A stretch of 64,000 nucleotides of DNA from Anthopleura xanthogrammica (GCA_964019055.1 OZ025214.1:10987101-11051100); one strand, 5' to 3'; shown: positions 11,791 to 25,400, numbered from the stretch's first letter. Program-made: numbers and translations. The notes: generated from the sequence alone by a model not told the origin.

Positions 11791-13160
11791 CATGACAAAG
11801 CTTCATCCGTCAGCTGAATATGTATAGTATCGGGTCACAAGAGAGTAAGGTTTCCTGATATGCATGATCACAAGCGACATCGACTTCCGGATCCAAAACA
11901 GAAAGCAGTTACATAAATATTTTTTCATACTGGTTTCTTAATGTCAGGATTTGTTATGTAATTCATAATTTTTCAAGTGGAGGTTGAATAATTGAGATCA
12001 CACTTTTTGTTTCATTTCAGCGGTTCTTATGAGCAGTTGGACCCGGAAATACGTCATAACTTAAAATCTCTATACACCTGAATCGGCTCGCGCTTTGTCG
12101 TGTTTGGGTGCGCGCGCAGGTACTAGTGCACACTTCTCGAAACACAACTAGGTGTTTTTATGTGGCGCGCATCAAGAACATTCACGTGCACTCGCTCAAC
12201 TTGCCAATCCTATTTCATGTCATTCTCTGCACATGCGGTACTCGCTTGAACAAAATCACAGAGATTTGTCTCTAAAACCTACACATAATACTTTACATGA
12301 CTATACACAACGGACGACTGGACGAGCCGTTAATGGGATATTCGTCTTTTTCCCTTCATCATTCTACAAATTCGAACATCCTTCCTGTCAACGATATTTA
12401 CAACTCGTTTGCGTGTAATATATGCCGAACAAACACGCATCCCACATGGAAAGGAGTGACCATGGGACCAAGGTCATCATATAAAGTGGAATACTGGTTT
12501 TCTTGGTCATAGCCATGGGTTAACCATACAGGGTGTAGGGGTCGTCTTACCTCTCCCTTAGGCTTTGGCTGAGCTTCCTGATCAGTCTGTAAATCCTCCC
12601 GGGATTTCGCTGTTGGGGCCGAAATCTCCAGCGTAGCCGTAAGTCCATACGACGCCTCAGTACTCGATGTCTGGAAGTATGGTCCTGGTTATCAATCAAA
12701 TAAATTAAAAATCTAATGGTTCTGAATTGACCAGTTTATTTGCTTATTTCAGAACACGTGATTAATCCTTTTTTTAAACCCAAAAACATTGTATGGTCAC
12801 GCCAAAGGGAGCCCAATTGAAATAAAAGTAGCAGACGAAAATTAAATTCATTGAAATATATGGTTCGAGACTTATATATAGTGTGCTAGAAAATATTACA
12901 AGCGAACAGAAAATTATATTTTCTATTGTATTTATCTAACTCTTGCACTCTACTAGTATACTTTGTTTCACGGGTTAATGAAAACCCCTCTATCAGCTGC
13001 GGATTAAAATTAGTCCAAACTTTTACGGTTCTTTCCCAATTTGTCCTCATTATATATAAGAAACGCGGTAACGTAATAACGAAATAAGTAAAGTGCTTTA
13101 TTGGGAAGGATATATTGACTAGAAGAAGGAAGAGGATGCCGTCTCCAAGGTAAACAATAG
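11791..13160. other. No gene recognised
   Basis: Two short overlapping open frames at 12152-12512 have no recognisable motif. Parts near 12030-12660 are more GC-rich than the surroundings and may be an old repeat, but I cannot name it. Confidence 0.4.
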
Positions 13161-13174
13161 TAAAGTGAACTCTG

Positions 13175-13500
13175 CATTATGAAGTCACAAGCCATTTCAA
13201 GATGGCGGCCAAGAAGGAAAATCGTAAATCAGAGAGGATTCTCTCGTATTTTCTACCAAAGATGTATAAACATTTCTAAAAGGAACCAACGTACAACTAA
13301 AGACGTCAATGAAAAAAATATCTGTATCAACTGAAACATTATGAAGTCACAAGCCATTTCAAGATGACAGCCAAGAAGGAAAATCGTAAATCAGAGGCGA
13401 TTCTCCCGTATTTTCACCAAAGATGTATAAACATTTGCAAAAGGATCTAACGTACGCCGGCCTAAAGACGTCTATGGAAACAATCTCTGTAGCAACTGAC
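13175..13500. repeat. Tandem duplication, 162-base unit
   Basis: The sequence starting CATTATGAAGTCACAAGCC at 13175 recurs at 13337, and the two copies stay alignable with scattered substitutions to about 13500. It lies downstream of the 3' end of GPCR gene A. Confidence 0.8.
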
Positions 13501-14086
13501 ACAAACTTATGTCAATGTTTGTTTGAGTAGCTTTTTGTAACCTGGGTCGACTCACAATGTGCACGAAAAACAAAGACCTGCAGAAAATGTTAAATCCTAG
13601 ACGACTTAACTGTATCATTAGTATACCACTCCATCAAATGGTTTGGATGATCATAATCTGTGGAAAAAGCAATTTATATCATCACTGAATACTCACTTGC
13701 ACCCGTCACGGTAATTAGGTTATAAGCGAGATGCTCGACTGTTTTGACATGAGGTTAACAGCGAGGAAGAGAATAATGAAGAGCACCGTCACAAGGGGAG
13801 GAGTGGGCCACGTAGAACTCGGCTTCCAACGCTCAGAATGACATTGTCCAAAAACTTGAAGGCATGTGCGTTAAGTTATTTATACTGCGCCATGCTGATT
13901 AACTATTCAGTATGCAAAGCGCTGACAACTAATATTTGAAGAAAAAAAAAGTTAAAGAAATCGTCACAAGGACGTCAATGTATCTGTAAATTAATATTTT
14001 ATTTCTAGTTTATGAACATGTTATACAAAGAATAATAAACAACAAACGAACGAGCTAATAAACCCCGAAACCACCCCTGCATGGAA

Positions 14087-16432
14087 TCAAGGCTGAACAG
14101 CAACAGATCCACTACAAGGAGGATACAATTTTCGAAACTCACTGCGAAACTGCTCATTCCTAAACGAGAACAAAATCGGGTTAATGCAAGGATTGATGCC
14201 AAGAAAAGTTAAACCGAAGGTTTTCCAAAATATATAAAGATCTGTAGGGGATATGCGACCCTGAAAACCATTAACAATTGTAATCACAACAAAAGGAAGG
14301 ATGAAAGAGAGAACATTGGTGAACATGATGAGTGCAATCCTGCGTGCCAAGCGGTTTTCTCTTTGTAACTGTACGGTCTTCTGGTTAGTCTTTTGGAAAT
14401 CCACATACATGTGAACATATAAGGCCATTGAGATGATGTATAATATGACCCCAGTACCTCCTATATAATAAAGCACTTGTACATTATTGATGTTTTCGTA
14501 AGGAACACACATGCTGTCTGTTTCTTTTGAAAACTGCTTGGATGTCATGAAGCTTACAGCTAGTGGTATGGACAGACCCCAGACAATTACCACAGCAACG
14601 AAGGACATTATACTGCTCATCCTGATGTGTGGTCTCATGCAATATACAACAGCTAAATACCTTTCTAATGTCATTATGAATGACATTACTGGGCTTGAAA
14701 TTTGTCCAATAAGGAAAAAGAGTCCAACAATTCTGCAATAGTACGGCTCGTAGAAGTCACTGTATTCATTTCCATCCATCAATTGCCTTGTGCATGTGAT
14801 TATGATCATGTAGAATGAGATCAACAGGTCTCCTACAGCAATATTAGCCACAAGAACATGTGCTACAGACTCTCGTAGAACTCTGCTTTTTAAAGTCGTT
14901 ATGATAACGATCAGGTTGATAATCATGGCACAAATCCCTTCAACCAGCCCAATAAGTAGTATGGTATTTATCAAACTCCAACAGTTAGGCCTTAGGGTTG
15001 ATTTTAAGTAAAACCATTCCTTATGCTGTTTTAGCTCAGTGGCATTTGAGAATCCTCTCGTGTCCCTTTTCAAAAGACACTTTGGTTGAACGGTTTCACA
15101 GTGAAAATAAAAGCCATTTTTGTCTATATCGCTCCAGTAATTGCTATCTCGAAAAAATAGCTTGTTGTGCCAACAATTGTCAGGAATTTGTGTTATGAAG
15201 TCAGGCTCTACCTTTTCCGGAATACGTCTTAGAAACTGTTCAACAAACAAAGTGCTGTCTGTGTCGTTTATATTTGCATTGCTTCTCACCAGGTGACATC
15301 GAAAGTAAGAGCAAATTTCACCTTTAGCACGTGAAAGGAAAGCCAACAATAAATAGATAATCTTCAAGCTTGGCAGTGACCGGATTCTTTGGTCTGGTTT
15401 CCAATAAATATTTTGAGCAACGTTCAGCATGATTAGATTTGGTAGATCTTGCTCAATCAAAGTTGTGTGCCACTGTTTGATCATGTTGTCTTCAAGGTTT
15501 CTGGATTTCAAAAGATGACCAAAATTATACTTTATTGTAAACATATATAATGTTATTTATCCCACACCATAGAAAATACAGCCAATCAGAAACAGGTAGG
15601 CCGTTGTATTTTCGTCGGTATGATCTTCCTTCCCATTATGCACTGCGCATTGAATTTGCGCATTTGTATTTTCTATGGTGTGGGATAAATTGGTCATACA
15701 ATGGTTTCTCGTGGCATACCGTGGATATCCCACTCGTCACTTGTATTTCTTTTTGTATACACATTCGCCTAAAGGCTAGTGTGTTACTAGAAACTACAGG
15801 TGACTCGTGGGATATTCACCGGTATGCCACTTGAAACCATTGTATAACAGATATATATTTAAATATATATCTTTTTTAGTTCTAATGATATATCAGTTAT
15901 TGACGAAAAAGATTGCATCTGGTATTGGATCTTTGAAACGTGTATGCTCTTTTGTCCCTACAGCAACTTTAAAGTCCATTTTCAATTCACTGGTGCAGCA
16001 GCACTTCAATTATTGCTGCGTAGTGTGGGACAATTGTAATAAAACACTAGCTGCCAAGCTTCAAAAGCTCCAAAACCGAGCAGCTAGGGTTTTAACCTAT
16101 TCTAAGTATCACGCCAATGCCGACCAACTAATCGAAAAACTTGGATGGAAAAAAATCGAATCGCAACGGAATTTCCAGAAGGCTGTCATGGTATTTAAAT
16201 CTCTAAATGGACTCGCACCCGATTACATGCGTTCCATGTTCACATATCGTGACAGTATAACTTCATATTCGCTGAGAGATACCGAGGGCAAACTAGCTAT
16301 TCCAAAGCCTCGCACCAACTATCTCAAAAACAGCTTTGGCTATAGCGGTGCGGTGCTTTGGAATAATTTACCAGTTGGGTTACGGCAAGCAAACACTCTA
16401 AACGATTTTAAAAGGGGCTGCAGTGAAGTTTT

Positions 16433-16470
<38 letters not shown>

Positions 16471-16653
16471 AGATTTTAGATATAAGCACGGCTCGCATGG
16501 AAAGCAGGAGCTATATACATGTATTGTACATATAAGTATATATAAGTAGATTCCATAGTATATAGTTTTATTTATTTCATAGATTTTTAATAATTTGTTT
16601 TTGTAATTGTAATTTTGTAACCTGATGAGACACACCGTGGATAAATAAAGGCA

Positions 16654-16727
<74 letters not shown>

Positions 16728-19700
16728 TGAATCGACTTACAGCTCTCGAAGTCTTTTCAGGCCACTAAAAGCTCCTTGGCTGATTATCTGAATATTATTT
16801 GACAACAACGACCTGCAGTGGAAAAAACACTTGTTAAGCCAAGTTGAAACGACAATCTTCTTATGAGCTGAACCAAATAACATCAAAGAAGATCGCCTTA
16901 TTGTTCATGGTTTTCTATGCGCTCAACTCATGAGCAGATCGACGTTTGGACTGGGCCTTAGATTACTATTATTTTAAACCAAGGGACATTGAGAATAAGA
17001 TTCTTCGCTTGAAATCGCAAAATCCAAATTCATATGACGTTTGAAAATATTACGCCCAATGTGAAGAGCTCTATTTTAATGTAAAAACGAAGAATGAAAA
17101 TAAAGGAATTTAACTAGAGTCAAGAAAACAAAAAAAGCTCATATTCAGTACGTATCTCACAGGCAACTTGATTGAATAACGTAAAGTCAATTTTACTGCA
17201 TGGTTCTGCTTCCTTTTGATTGTATTTTAAAAGTCTTTACATTGCATCATGATTGCTTATCTTCGTATGTGTGGTCCTAGTGAGGTGGGCATCGCATGAT
17301 ATTGGAATCCGTCTAATTTCTAGGAGCGTCTAAAAAAACTTTCCACTACTAATTAGAATTAGTCGAATTGAAGTAAATTTGAGACGCCAAAGAGAACGTA
17401 AACCTTGCATTTCCAGCAATGATCTGTTAATTTGAGGTGATACCCTTAAGATAATTTTTCCCAATAACTTTGTTCTGAAACTTTGCATGAACATTACAGT
17501 CAAAACGGCTCAAGCGTAGCCCCGTAGGCTCCGTTACTGATTTCATTATTCGAATATTTAGTTGATTATTCCCTTTGAGTTTCCATTAATAAAACGGAAG
17601 AAACCAAACTTCACATTCACTTAACGGATAAAAGTCTAAGTGGACAACCAAGTAAACTTCTGGGTGGCCTTCCTGGCAAGTTTTTCGGGAAGGCAATCGT
17701 TGAAGAATACAATAAAGATAAGATAACTCAAGAAGAGAATATAATTTGAATGTAGGAGTATTCTGTTTTATTAATGGCAACTCAGAGTGAATAATGAAAC
17801 GTCAAAAGGGCGTTTACATTTTGATGATATCATTATCTTTTTCGTGCAGATATATCAAAAGTTTTTTTTCCAATACAAAATATATAACAAAAAGTACTTA
17901 CAGATAGGCCAGCTTTGAATAGTTGTGGAACGAATTTGGTAGAAGTTTTTCAATGTTGTTTCCTGAAAGATTTCTGAAAATAGTTTATATTTGGATTACG
18001 TTTTTGTAATTTCGAGATGGACATAGAGACAGACAGACAGTCAGACAACAAACAGACAGACAGACAGACAGTCGGACAACAGACAGACAGACAGACACAC
18101 AGACATACACACAGACACACACACACACACAGACAGACAAATGGACGGACAGATAGATATAGATAGACAGGTAGACAATTAGAGATTTCGATTTGCACTT
18201 AAGATAAAGCACTTGCACTATATCCCAAGTTGAGACTCAAAACGATATGACTGAAAAATAGTAACATCAAAAAAAGTTTTCAGGCCTCAAGAGAAAGGAA
18301 TTATCTTTTTTGATGCCAAGATTGAGAACTAGTGCAATGGATATACTGCCATCATACAGTTGTTTATGTCCTTTTTTTATGTTTACAAAATAAGTAATCA
18401 AATGATCACTTAAGGTGGCTGACTACTTTAGCAAAAAGGAACTGTATTATAAAGAATTTAACTATATGATTCAAAATAAAGAAAGAAAAATGGAGTTTCC
18501 CGAGCTCGTTTCGAGATATTGAATTTTGAATATTACGATTTTAACAAATTTTCAAAATAATATGCGGAAACCAAGCTTAGTATTAAATAATTCACAATTC
18601 ATACATTAAAAAAAAGCTATTGGCAGAAGTACTTCTACATTATTTCCGAGAACTATCGAAAAAAAATCGAAGAACATTTTGAAAATAAGCTTGGAATTCA
18701 GCATTGTTTTATGCTTGCTTTCACTCTACTTTTTTTTCCTCTGGCCCTGCCGTTTGGGAGTGGGGTAGGGGATACTATGTGCCCGCGCCCTATAACTTAG
18801 CAACCATAAGGCCACAAATCATGAAACTTGGTTGTAAGATAGAATATGAATAATTGAGAATAACGATGCGGTGATTTGTGGTCATTATGACGTCATATTT
18901 ACGAAAATATAGAGCTTTTTTCAAAAATTATTGAGGAAGGCTAATATTTAAAAGTTACAATAACCACATATATCAGTAGTACACTTGATGCAAAGAGATC
19001 TAAAAGTATATGAATAATTAATTCATGCGTATAACGTCATCGGTTGAAATGAAGTCATCGTATATTTTACAAATACTATGAAACTCATTTTGCTTCTTTT
19101 TCACGTTATAATTATATAAAAAGACCTCATAATTCATTAGCGAAGCTTATATTTTGGTTTTCCTGCCAGAAAGCGTAAATACCCTAAAAAAATCGATTTA
19201 GCCGCCATTCTTTTTTTATTTTACATACATGCTGTCTCACGATGACGTCATCAGAAATTTGCATAATGTCATAAACGGTTCCCAATGATTCTTATTAATA
19301 ATAATATGCAATAATAACGATTACTTTGTGGCTGAAACCTGTGAGAAAAAGAGGCCGACAGACCAGAAAAAACATACCTGATTGCACTGCAAGAATAATC
19401 TTCCAGTTCCGCAAAAAACACTTCATAGAAAGTACATTCATTAACTAAGATTTCGTAAGAAAAAATGACAAAATATGTGTAAAACTTTCGAAAAGGCCGG
19501 TGCTTCGGCAAATATTGACATAAAAATGAGCATGGTTGTTTGTTGCATTTTATTTTTTTATAATATTTGTCTTCATCACTAATGAACAAGAAAATAGGTA
19601 TTTCAGGATTTGAATTTTTTGTTTTTGATCCAATTTCAAGAGCTTTTTTTTTTTGCAAAAGACTGAATAGTTTTTTTTTTTTAAATAGACGGCCACCGAG

Positions 19701-22700
19701 TATCTATCATGCGAGAATGTGAAGTCAAAACAAGATTCAATGAAACTTCATATAGATAGTCTTGATATTTCCATAGATAATTTATTTTAATGATGAATGG
19801 AATATGAAAAAGAAATACATATTACTAAATATATGTATTAAAAATAGCTTTTTTTTAATTTTCGGAAACCTCAATATTTGCTTAATGATATCATATCTTC
19901 TATACAATAAATACTTCTTCTTCTTCTTCGAATTTTTGATGCTTTGAAGGCTTATAATATTTATTTTTCTTTCAGCTAGTAAAATCACAAAGAAAACATT
20001 TCACGCTGTTTCGTATTACGACGTCACACTTAGGCAGTGTCTAAATGTATATACTATTCCTTATATTGGAACATACGTGCGCGTCGATACCATAGGAAAC
20101 CCAGAAAAGACGAAAAAATGGCGATAAACTGGTATCTAAAAATTGGCGACAGAAATTGAATTTCATAGCTTAAGGTAATCCGAGTGAGAGTTTGTCCGCA
20201 TGTTTTCGAATATAAACACATTGAATTTTTTTTTCATTTGTACCATCCCTTGATCGGAACCGCTCCTGAAGTCTTAATGGAAGTTCCAGCTGTTAGGTGT
20301 TATTTGAAGTCTGAGCTGTTTTCCAATATATATGCATGAGGGCATGTTGACGTCTTAATAACTTCCTTCTTGTTGCTAATGACAACGAAAGTCTTAGAAG
20401 ACCTTAATATGTTTTCAAACACGTATCTGTTAAAATTCCGTGGTATGCATTCAGTTTTGGAGGAAATACCCAATAAAGAACGTTTCAGCGAATAACAAGA
20501 AAATAAATGACCTCATTATGAAAAATTATTTATATTTCTTTTCCGAATATACTTCGTGAGTCCAAGATACTGCGCGCTCGCCATTGATAAATCATTATAA
20601 TGTTGTCTATCCTCGTACAATGATTGTTGATTGTTGGCAGGAGTTAGATTTGTCTTTATCCCCCCTCTAATATGACGCAATGAAGTTCTGCTTGACAATC
20701 AATAAATATTATAGCAATGGACAGCTACGTGTTGTATCTTAATAGAGGCCTTTTAGCCAAACGACCCTCTTTTGAAACGGTAATACAAGCAAATGGCAGT
20801 CAGAATATGGACCACCAAAAAACGACCATATTCCCAGGGAGTAACCAAGGAGAACTACATTGGGATCCCTGTGGGAAGGGCCAAAGGATCCACACTATTA
20901 AGCCCTCCCGGCCGGGTACCTCGTTGCTCAAGTTCTGCTTGAGCAACTGCTGCATCGGTCATGACCATTAACAATTAAAAACTTTGAGATATCTTACAAT
21001 CGAATTAAATCTTGGGGAACATTGATGATCGTCCTCAGATCAGTCACGTGATTAAAGTGACATCTTGCAATGACATCAGTAAAGACGTCACTTGTGCAGT
21101 TACAGTTCACTGTATCACGTCCTTCGCAGGTGGTCCATTTGGAAACGTTGGTAGAATTGGCTGTCGTCAAGGCTAAGAACAGTACAGCTACCAACTCACA
21201 GAGCACCTTCAAAGATATTGAAACAAAACATGTTAGGGTTTAGGCTTATTTTCTTTGAAACATGTATTTTTTTGCATTACAAGAATCCTTGTTTAGTTGA
21301 AGTACTGCCGAGATCTTTCTTTCCTAAATCATTAATCAAGGGCCATTGGCGTAGCGACAGTGCACTCGCCCCTCATCTCACATCCCTTACAAATCTTGCG
21401 ATCGCACAAGCTTCAATGTAAATTTGTTGCAGCTCGATTGTAAAATGCAATGAAGTTTATCTGACCGGTAATAGCCTGGATAAGTTGCTATCCGTTTCTG
21501 ATTGACTCGCATTCCCCGGTTAATTTTTCATAACAAGCATTGAATGGTCAAATTTGGAAAGAAACGTCATTCGTCCAATACTTTTTTTTAATTATTAGAC
21601 GATTGACGTCATCATAGCCGCCAAACAAAGATAGCTTCCAAACAGGAAAGGTTTGCAAACTTATCTGAAATACTTTTTTAAATGACTGAATTGAGTTTAC
21701 TTACTAGAAAATATTTTGAATAAATAATAAAACAATTATTGGATTCGGCTATCGCATTATATGAAAAATTATGCATACCTAGCCTCGAAGAGTGTTATCC
21801 GCCTCAGCCTACGGCTTCGGCAGATAACACTCTCCTCGTCATGCATAATTTTTCGTACCATACGTATACTCAGCTTCATCCAATAATTGCTATGTACTGC
21901 TTTAAATATACAGTTATGTTGCTTTAGAAGTACTACGTCATCACCGATGAAATGCACATTGCCAGAAATATTGGACATTGTCAGCGGTGTTACGCATGAA
22001 TGAAAATGAAGTGGTTTTCTAGAGGAAAAATATAACTACATGGTTTCGAAGCACATATTTATATTCAACTATGATGTTAGTAAAACAATTCTTGCCAAAA
22101 AATAGTTACTTGACAATCAAAGGAACAACTATTATTTTTCTGTTGATAAGCCTCACCACAGGAAGCCCATGAATGACAAGAAACAAGTTTCAAACGTAAA
22201 TCGTTACTTTAAGCTTCCTTATTGTATCTCAGCAGTCAATAGGAGCTTGTAAAAACAAAATGGCGATATGTAGGGGGTTTTGAAGCTGTTTGGAGCAGTT
22301 CTCTGTGGTTTCTTGTCATTTTTAACTGAAAACTACGAGCTAACAACGCGTCGAATCGCTTAAAATTTAACCTAACTTCAAGCTTCTTGGGAACCTACAT
22401 TCTGAAGGCATGCTGTCTATTTTGAGCGGTTTTGGATTTATTAAACACTCGTTTGGTGATATCGAGGTGGAGCTCTTTTACTTTTAAAATTTTTCGAGCT
22501 CAAATAAGACGATTTTGGGGTCAAGTGTGGCCAGATTTATAGACGATGTATGGAATCTAGAGCTTTCGAAGCCTTTCGAAGGCAAGTAGTCCGGGAACCA
22601 ATATGTCGCATGATTCAATGATCATTTTACGCTTATTTAGTAGCTTGTAGGGTGGGTTGTTTGTCGCGATGTGGAGCTCAGAGGAAATAAAACCCTATTC

Positions 22701-24006
22701 GCCGTAAATAGAGGAAGCTCTATATTCCCCATACATTTCCTATAAGACTCGGCGGCTATTTTGTAAGCTGAAACGCATCATTGCGCATGGATGAGCAGGC
22801 TCATGTCCCATATTTCTGGCAATGATAAGTTTTCTTAATTTCAAGTTCTGTTTCTTATTACTGAACCTTGAATAGACTAGTTTAAAAAAAGCTGTTATTA
22901 CTAAACTAAACGCTAGCAAAAAAAATCAATTTCGCTCGTATTTGGGGACCCAATTTTGTTTTGATTAAAGCTACATATTATTTCGTATCTACAGACTTTT
23001 AGAAAAAAAAGCAGCAGCTTCATTCAGTTTGATATATGAATCTGACCATCTGACTAAATCCCCCCCCCCCCCCCCCCCTCTCTCTCTCTCTCTTTATATA
23101 CTCATTGTCAATATTGAGTCAAGCATGAATACTGAGCTTATGGGTGTTGGAAATTGGCTAATTGCTAATAAACTCAGTTTAAAGGCTTCCATGCATGGGA
23201 GAACGGAAAAATGAAATAAACTACGGTGTATGAATCACACTTAGTTTAGTTCAATTTTTTCTCCCTCTGCCTGTCGTTTCTGATATTCTTTCCACAATAA
23301 CAGACATATTTTTTTGAATCTGTATTTTGTTTTTGCTATTTTGATACTAATTTTATACCTTGAATGTACGTATGTACAACACAAGTCCCGAATTTTTAAA
23401 CCTTTACACAGCCTCTGACCGGCAGCTGATCTAAGTCCGAACATTTATGCCAAGGCTAACTCACAGATAAGGCCCTGAAACAAACTCTTAGCAGATCTAA
23501 GTCAGTGCACGGCTAACTCATAGATCGAACCCTGAAACAACCTCTGTGCTGATCTAAGTCAGGGCACGGCTAACTAACAGATCGAACCCTGAAACAACCT
23601 CAGGACTGATCAAAGTCAAGGCATGGCTAACTCACATATCGAGCCCTAAAACAACCTCTGTGCTGATCTAAGTCAGGGCACGGCTAACTAACAGATCGAA
23701 CTCTGAAACAACCTCTGAGCTGAGGAAGTCTAGGCATGGCTAACTCACAGATCGAACCCTGAAACAACCTCTGGGCTTAGCAAAGTCAAGGCATGGCTAT
23801 TCGCATTGTGGTAGACACCTCCCTGGATCCCAACATTTTTCGTAAAAAAAATGTATATTACGAACAATCGAAAATATAAATGGTTTTTAGATAAATTGAT
23901 TGAAAAATGACCAAGATCAAGAAGATAAATATGTTTAAGAGAAAGTATTGAGTGATATCAAGGAATCGAAAAATACAGTAGTAAATACCTTGGCCGCTTT
24001 AGGCAT
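14087..24006 (-). CDS. LRR-containing class A GPCR, gene A
   Basis: Coding exons read as 24006-23989 (Met micro-exon, MPKAAK), 21206-20998 (signal peptide and cysteine-rich cap), 17973-17902 and 16812-16741 (one 24-residue LRR each) and 15500-14087 (third LRR-like segment, linker and seven helices). Together they give 1785 bases in one frame, 594 residues. The cap exon starts with a hydrophobic run (VAVLFLALTTA), then W-x-TC and several cysteines. The helical part shows the class A marks: LVANIAVGD in helix 2, ERY at the end of helix 3, NPILF in helix 7, and the YYC / MCV cysteine pair expected to bridge extracellular loops. The protein should sit in the plasma membrane and signal through G proteins after binding an unknown ligand at the LRR part. 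The short LRR array resembles LGR/relaxin-receptor or GRL101-like proteins. The 21206 acceptor (GAAG) is less typical than the others. Introns hold a LINE and several MITEs. Confidence 0.85.
15557..15688. mobile_element. MITE with TTATCCCACACC ends
   Basis: TTATCCCACACCATAGAAAA at the left and its near-exact reverse complement at the right bracket about 130 bases. A related copy with the same ends lies near 45457-45575. It sits about 55 bases upstream of the acceptor of the last exon of GPCR gene A. Confidence 0.75.
15697..15846. mobile_element. Short foldback MITE
   Basis: ATACAATGGTTTCTCGTGGC and its imperfect reverse complement ending CCATTGTAT bracket about 150 bases; internally GGATATCCCACTCGTCAC pairs with TGACTCGTGGGATATTC. 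It lies next to the MITE at 15557 in the last intron of GPCR gene A. Confidence 0.7.
15885..16724 (+). mobile_element. 5'-truncated LINE with (ATT)n tail
   Basis: The frame ending at 16436 encodes the same C-terminal ORF2 type as the element at 11070: FNYCCVVWD, KLQKLQNRAARVL, KPRTNYLKNSFGYSGAVLWN. A TA tract follows the stop, then 3' sequence ending AATAAAGGCA and a long ATT microsatellite to about 16724. It is antisense to GPCR gene A and its tail ends about 10 bases from the splice donor of the second LRR exon. Confidence 0.85.
18020..18178. repeat. GACA/ACAG simple repeat
   Basis: Degenerate ACAG, GACA and CA dinucleotide repeats. The open frames in it encode only repeated V, C, L and S and are artefacts of the repeat. 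It is in an intron of GPCR gene A. Confidence 0.9.
18200..20900. other. Intron of GPCR gene A, nothing else recognised
   Basis: Long AT-rich intron sequence with poly-A and poly-T tracts and no LRR-like exon, transposon end or RNA gene that I can see. Confidence 0.5.
21340..21420 (+). repeat. SINE head fragment
   Basis: GGCGTAGCGACAGTGCACTC followed by a box-B-like GATCGC run resembles the tRNA-like head of the SINEs at 28.3 and 31.1 kb. It lies just upstream of the signal-peptide exon of GPCR gene A. Confidence 0.4.
21733..21889. mobile_element. MITE with CAATTATTGGA ends
   Basis: CAATTATTGGATTCGGCT pairs with the right end ending CATCCAATAATTG, and an inner inverted pair surrounds AGAGTGTTATC. 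A related MITE lies at about 48246-48367. It sits in intron 1 of GPCR gene A. Confidence 0.7.
21957..22824. mobile_element. Non-autonomous element with CATTGCCAGAAATAT ends
   Basis: Left end CATTGCCAGAAATATTGGAC matches the reverse complement of the right end at about 22803-22824 with one base difference. No transposase-like frame lies inside and I see no clear target duplication, so the superfamily is open. Confidence 0.5.
23049..23094. repeat. Poly-C / TC simple repeat
   Basis: A run of C followed by about nine TC units in intron 1 of GPCR gene A. Confidence 0.9.
23456..23805. repeat. 57-base tandem repeat, about six units (expanded SINE tail)
   Basis: Units of the type GGCACGGCTAACTCACAGAT followed by CGAACCCTGAAACAACCTC and CTGATCTAAGTCA recur about six times with substitutions. 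The same unit ends the SINEs at 10455, 28190, 30795 and 38085, so this is a SINE tail expanded without its head. It lies in intron 1 of GPCR gene A. Confidence 0.85.
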
Positions 24007-24009
24007 GTT

Positions 24010-25400
24010 TCAACAAGTTTCTTTGAAGGTTTTCCTCATTTGTTATTTTTACTGAAAGATGAGTCGTTTCGCTTTCCAACACTCGCTCGGTAAATAGATT
24101 ATATGTCGTCTACAATAACACATTTAAAATTCGCTAAATAAACTTTCACATGTTGCGTGATTGATTGCAACTGTATTAACGTGTCAATTTCATTGGGGGC
24201 ATTATTGTTTTTAATCTTAGGCACTTCGAGTTGCCAATAAGAATACTATCTTTAGTTCTCAAAGAGAACAAATATGTCATATAATATTGAGGACTGATGT
24301 TGATTCAAAAAGGTAATAACCTTCATAACAGAGAAATTAATAAAATTTCGCCGCATGATCCAAAGAAATTATATAGAAATTATTTCTGGAGATATTCTTT
24401 AAATGATTGATAACAAAATGTTTTAGCAATACGTTTTTGTCACGACTTAAGGATTTTTTCATTTTAAATACATTTATTTTCTTGTTTGACTAGTGCTTTG
24501 TTTTCGTTGCTAGAGTAACAGAGAGTACTTAATAGCATGAAGCAAAAGAATAATGTATGTCTGATAACACATGACGGGCAGTGTTTGCCTCCGATTATAG
24601 ACTGGTAATGAGATTCATTCAGCTAATTGAGAGTTGAAGCAACAGAAAAAGAAAAAAAAAAACCGGAAGAAAAGTTATACCTGACCTTCAAATAATAACC
24701 CCAATTTTACTCAACTTTATTATCGCTTGCTTCGCACTGGCGAGTCGATAAAACTGGATTTTTCATATATTGTAAATTAGTATACCAACACGGGAACCTA
24801 CTTAGATGGCGTGTTCTCATTGATTCGCTATCTCGGGATATTCCCCTATATTCACCTCCAAAAACCGGGATAATATTTAAACAAAGATGGCGGTTCTAAA
24901 TTCTTGTAAAATCACAGGTAGCCCAAGCTGGGTTTCTGTGGTGTCATATTATAAGAGAATGTATGGGGATCTATAAAAAACCTCAATAAAATCGTCAAAA
25001 TGTGAAATAAAGTAAAGAAATCTTAGCTGACCTTTGAGAAGTTATACCTCTATCGCCCTGCCTGGCTAGAATTCGGATTAAGCCAGTTCTAGCATTTTTT
25101 TCTCCACTATTAAGAAAGAAGAGAAGGTAGGTCACTCGGGATCCCAACAGCAACCCATCACGAGTTTCAACTCCTCATAAGTCTTCTAATTCCTGTTCGA
25201 TCGCCATAATTTCTTCATATCCCCTCTCTCACATCCCTATAGAGATCAGAAATCCAACTTAGAGGTTAGTCCGCGGCTTTTTGAGCCATGAAATTCGCCC
25301 GCATTTAGTCACTACCTTGCTTGTGTTGACCCGTGGACCGGGCTCACTGCACACGGTTTCAACGGCTTTCCTTCGGCAACCGACCCGAGAGCATGACGGA
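24010..25400. promoter_or_regulatory. Upstream region of GPCR gene A
   Basis: About 24010-24170 (read on the minus strand) matches the region just upstream of the Met exon of gene C at about 37700-37867: both carry GTGAAAGTTTATTTAGCGA, GTGTTGGAAAGCGAAA, a CATCTTTC run and GAGGAAA before the ATG. This conserved block is probably the 5' leader and core promoter. The rest of the interval, to 25400, shows no gene. Confidence 0.55.

Noticed and set aside
12152..12512. Two overlapping short open frames
   Set aside because: No domain, no splice context and no repeat partner that would support coding.
17950..18218. Open frames rich in V, C, L and S
   Set aside because: They are translations of a GACA/CA simple repeat inside an intron of GPCR gene A.
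23456..23805. Possible CRISPR-like array
   Set aside because: Units are continuous, diverged 57-base tandem copies with no constant repeat and variable spacer pattern, in an animal intron, and they match SINE tails.
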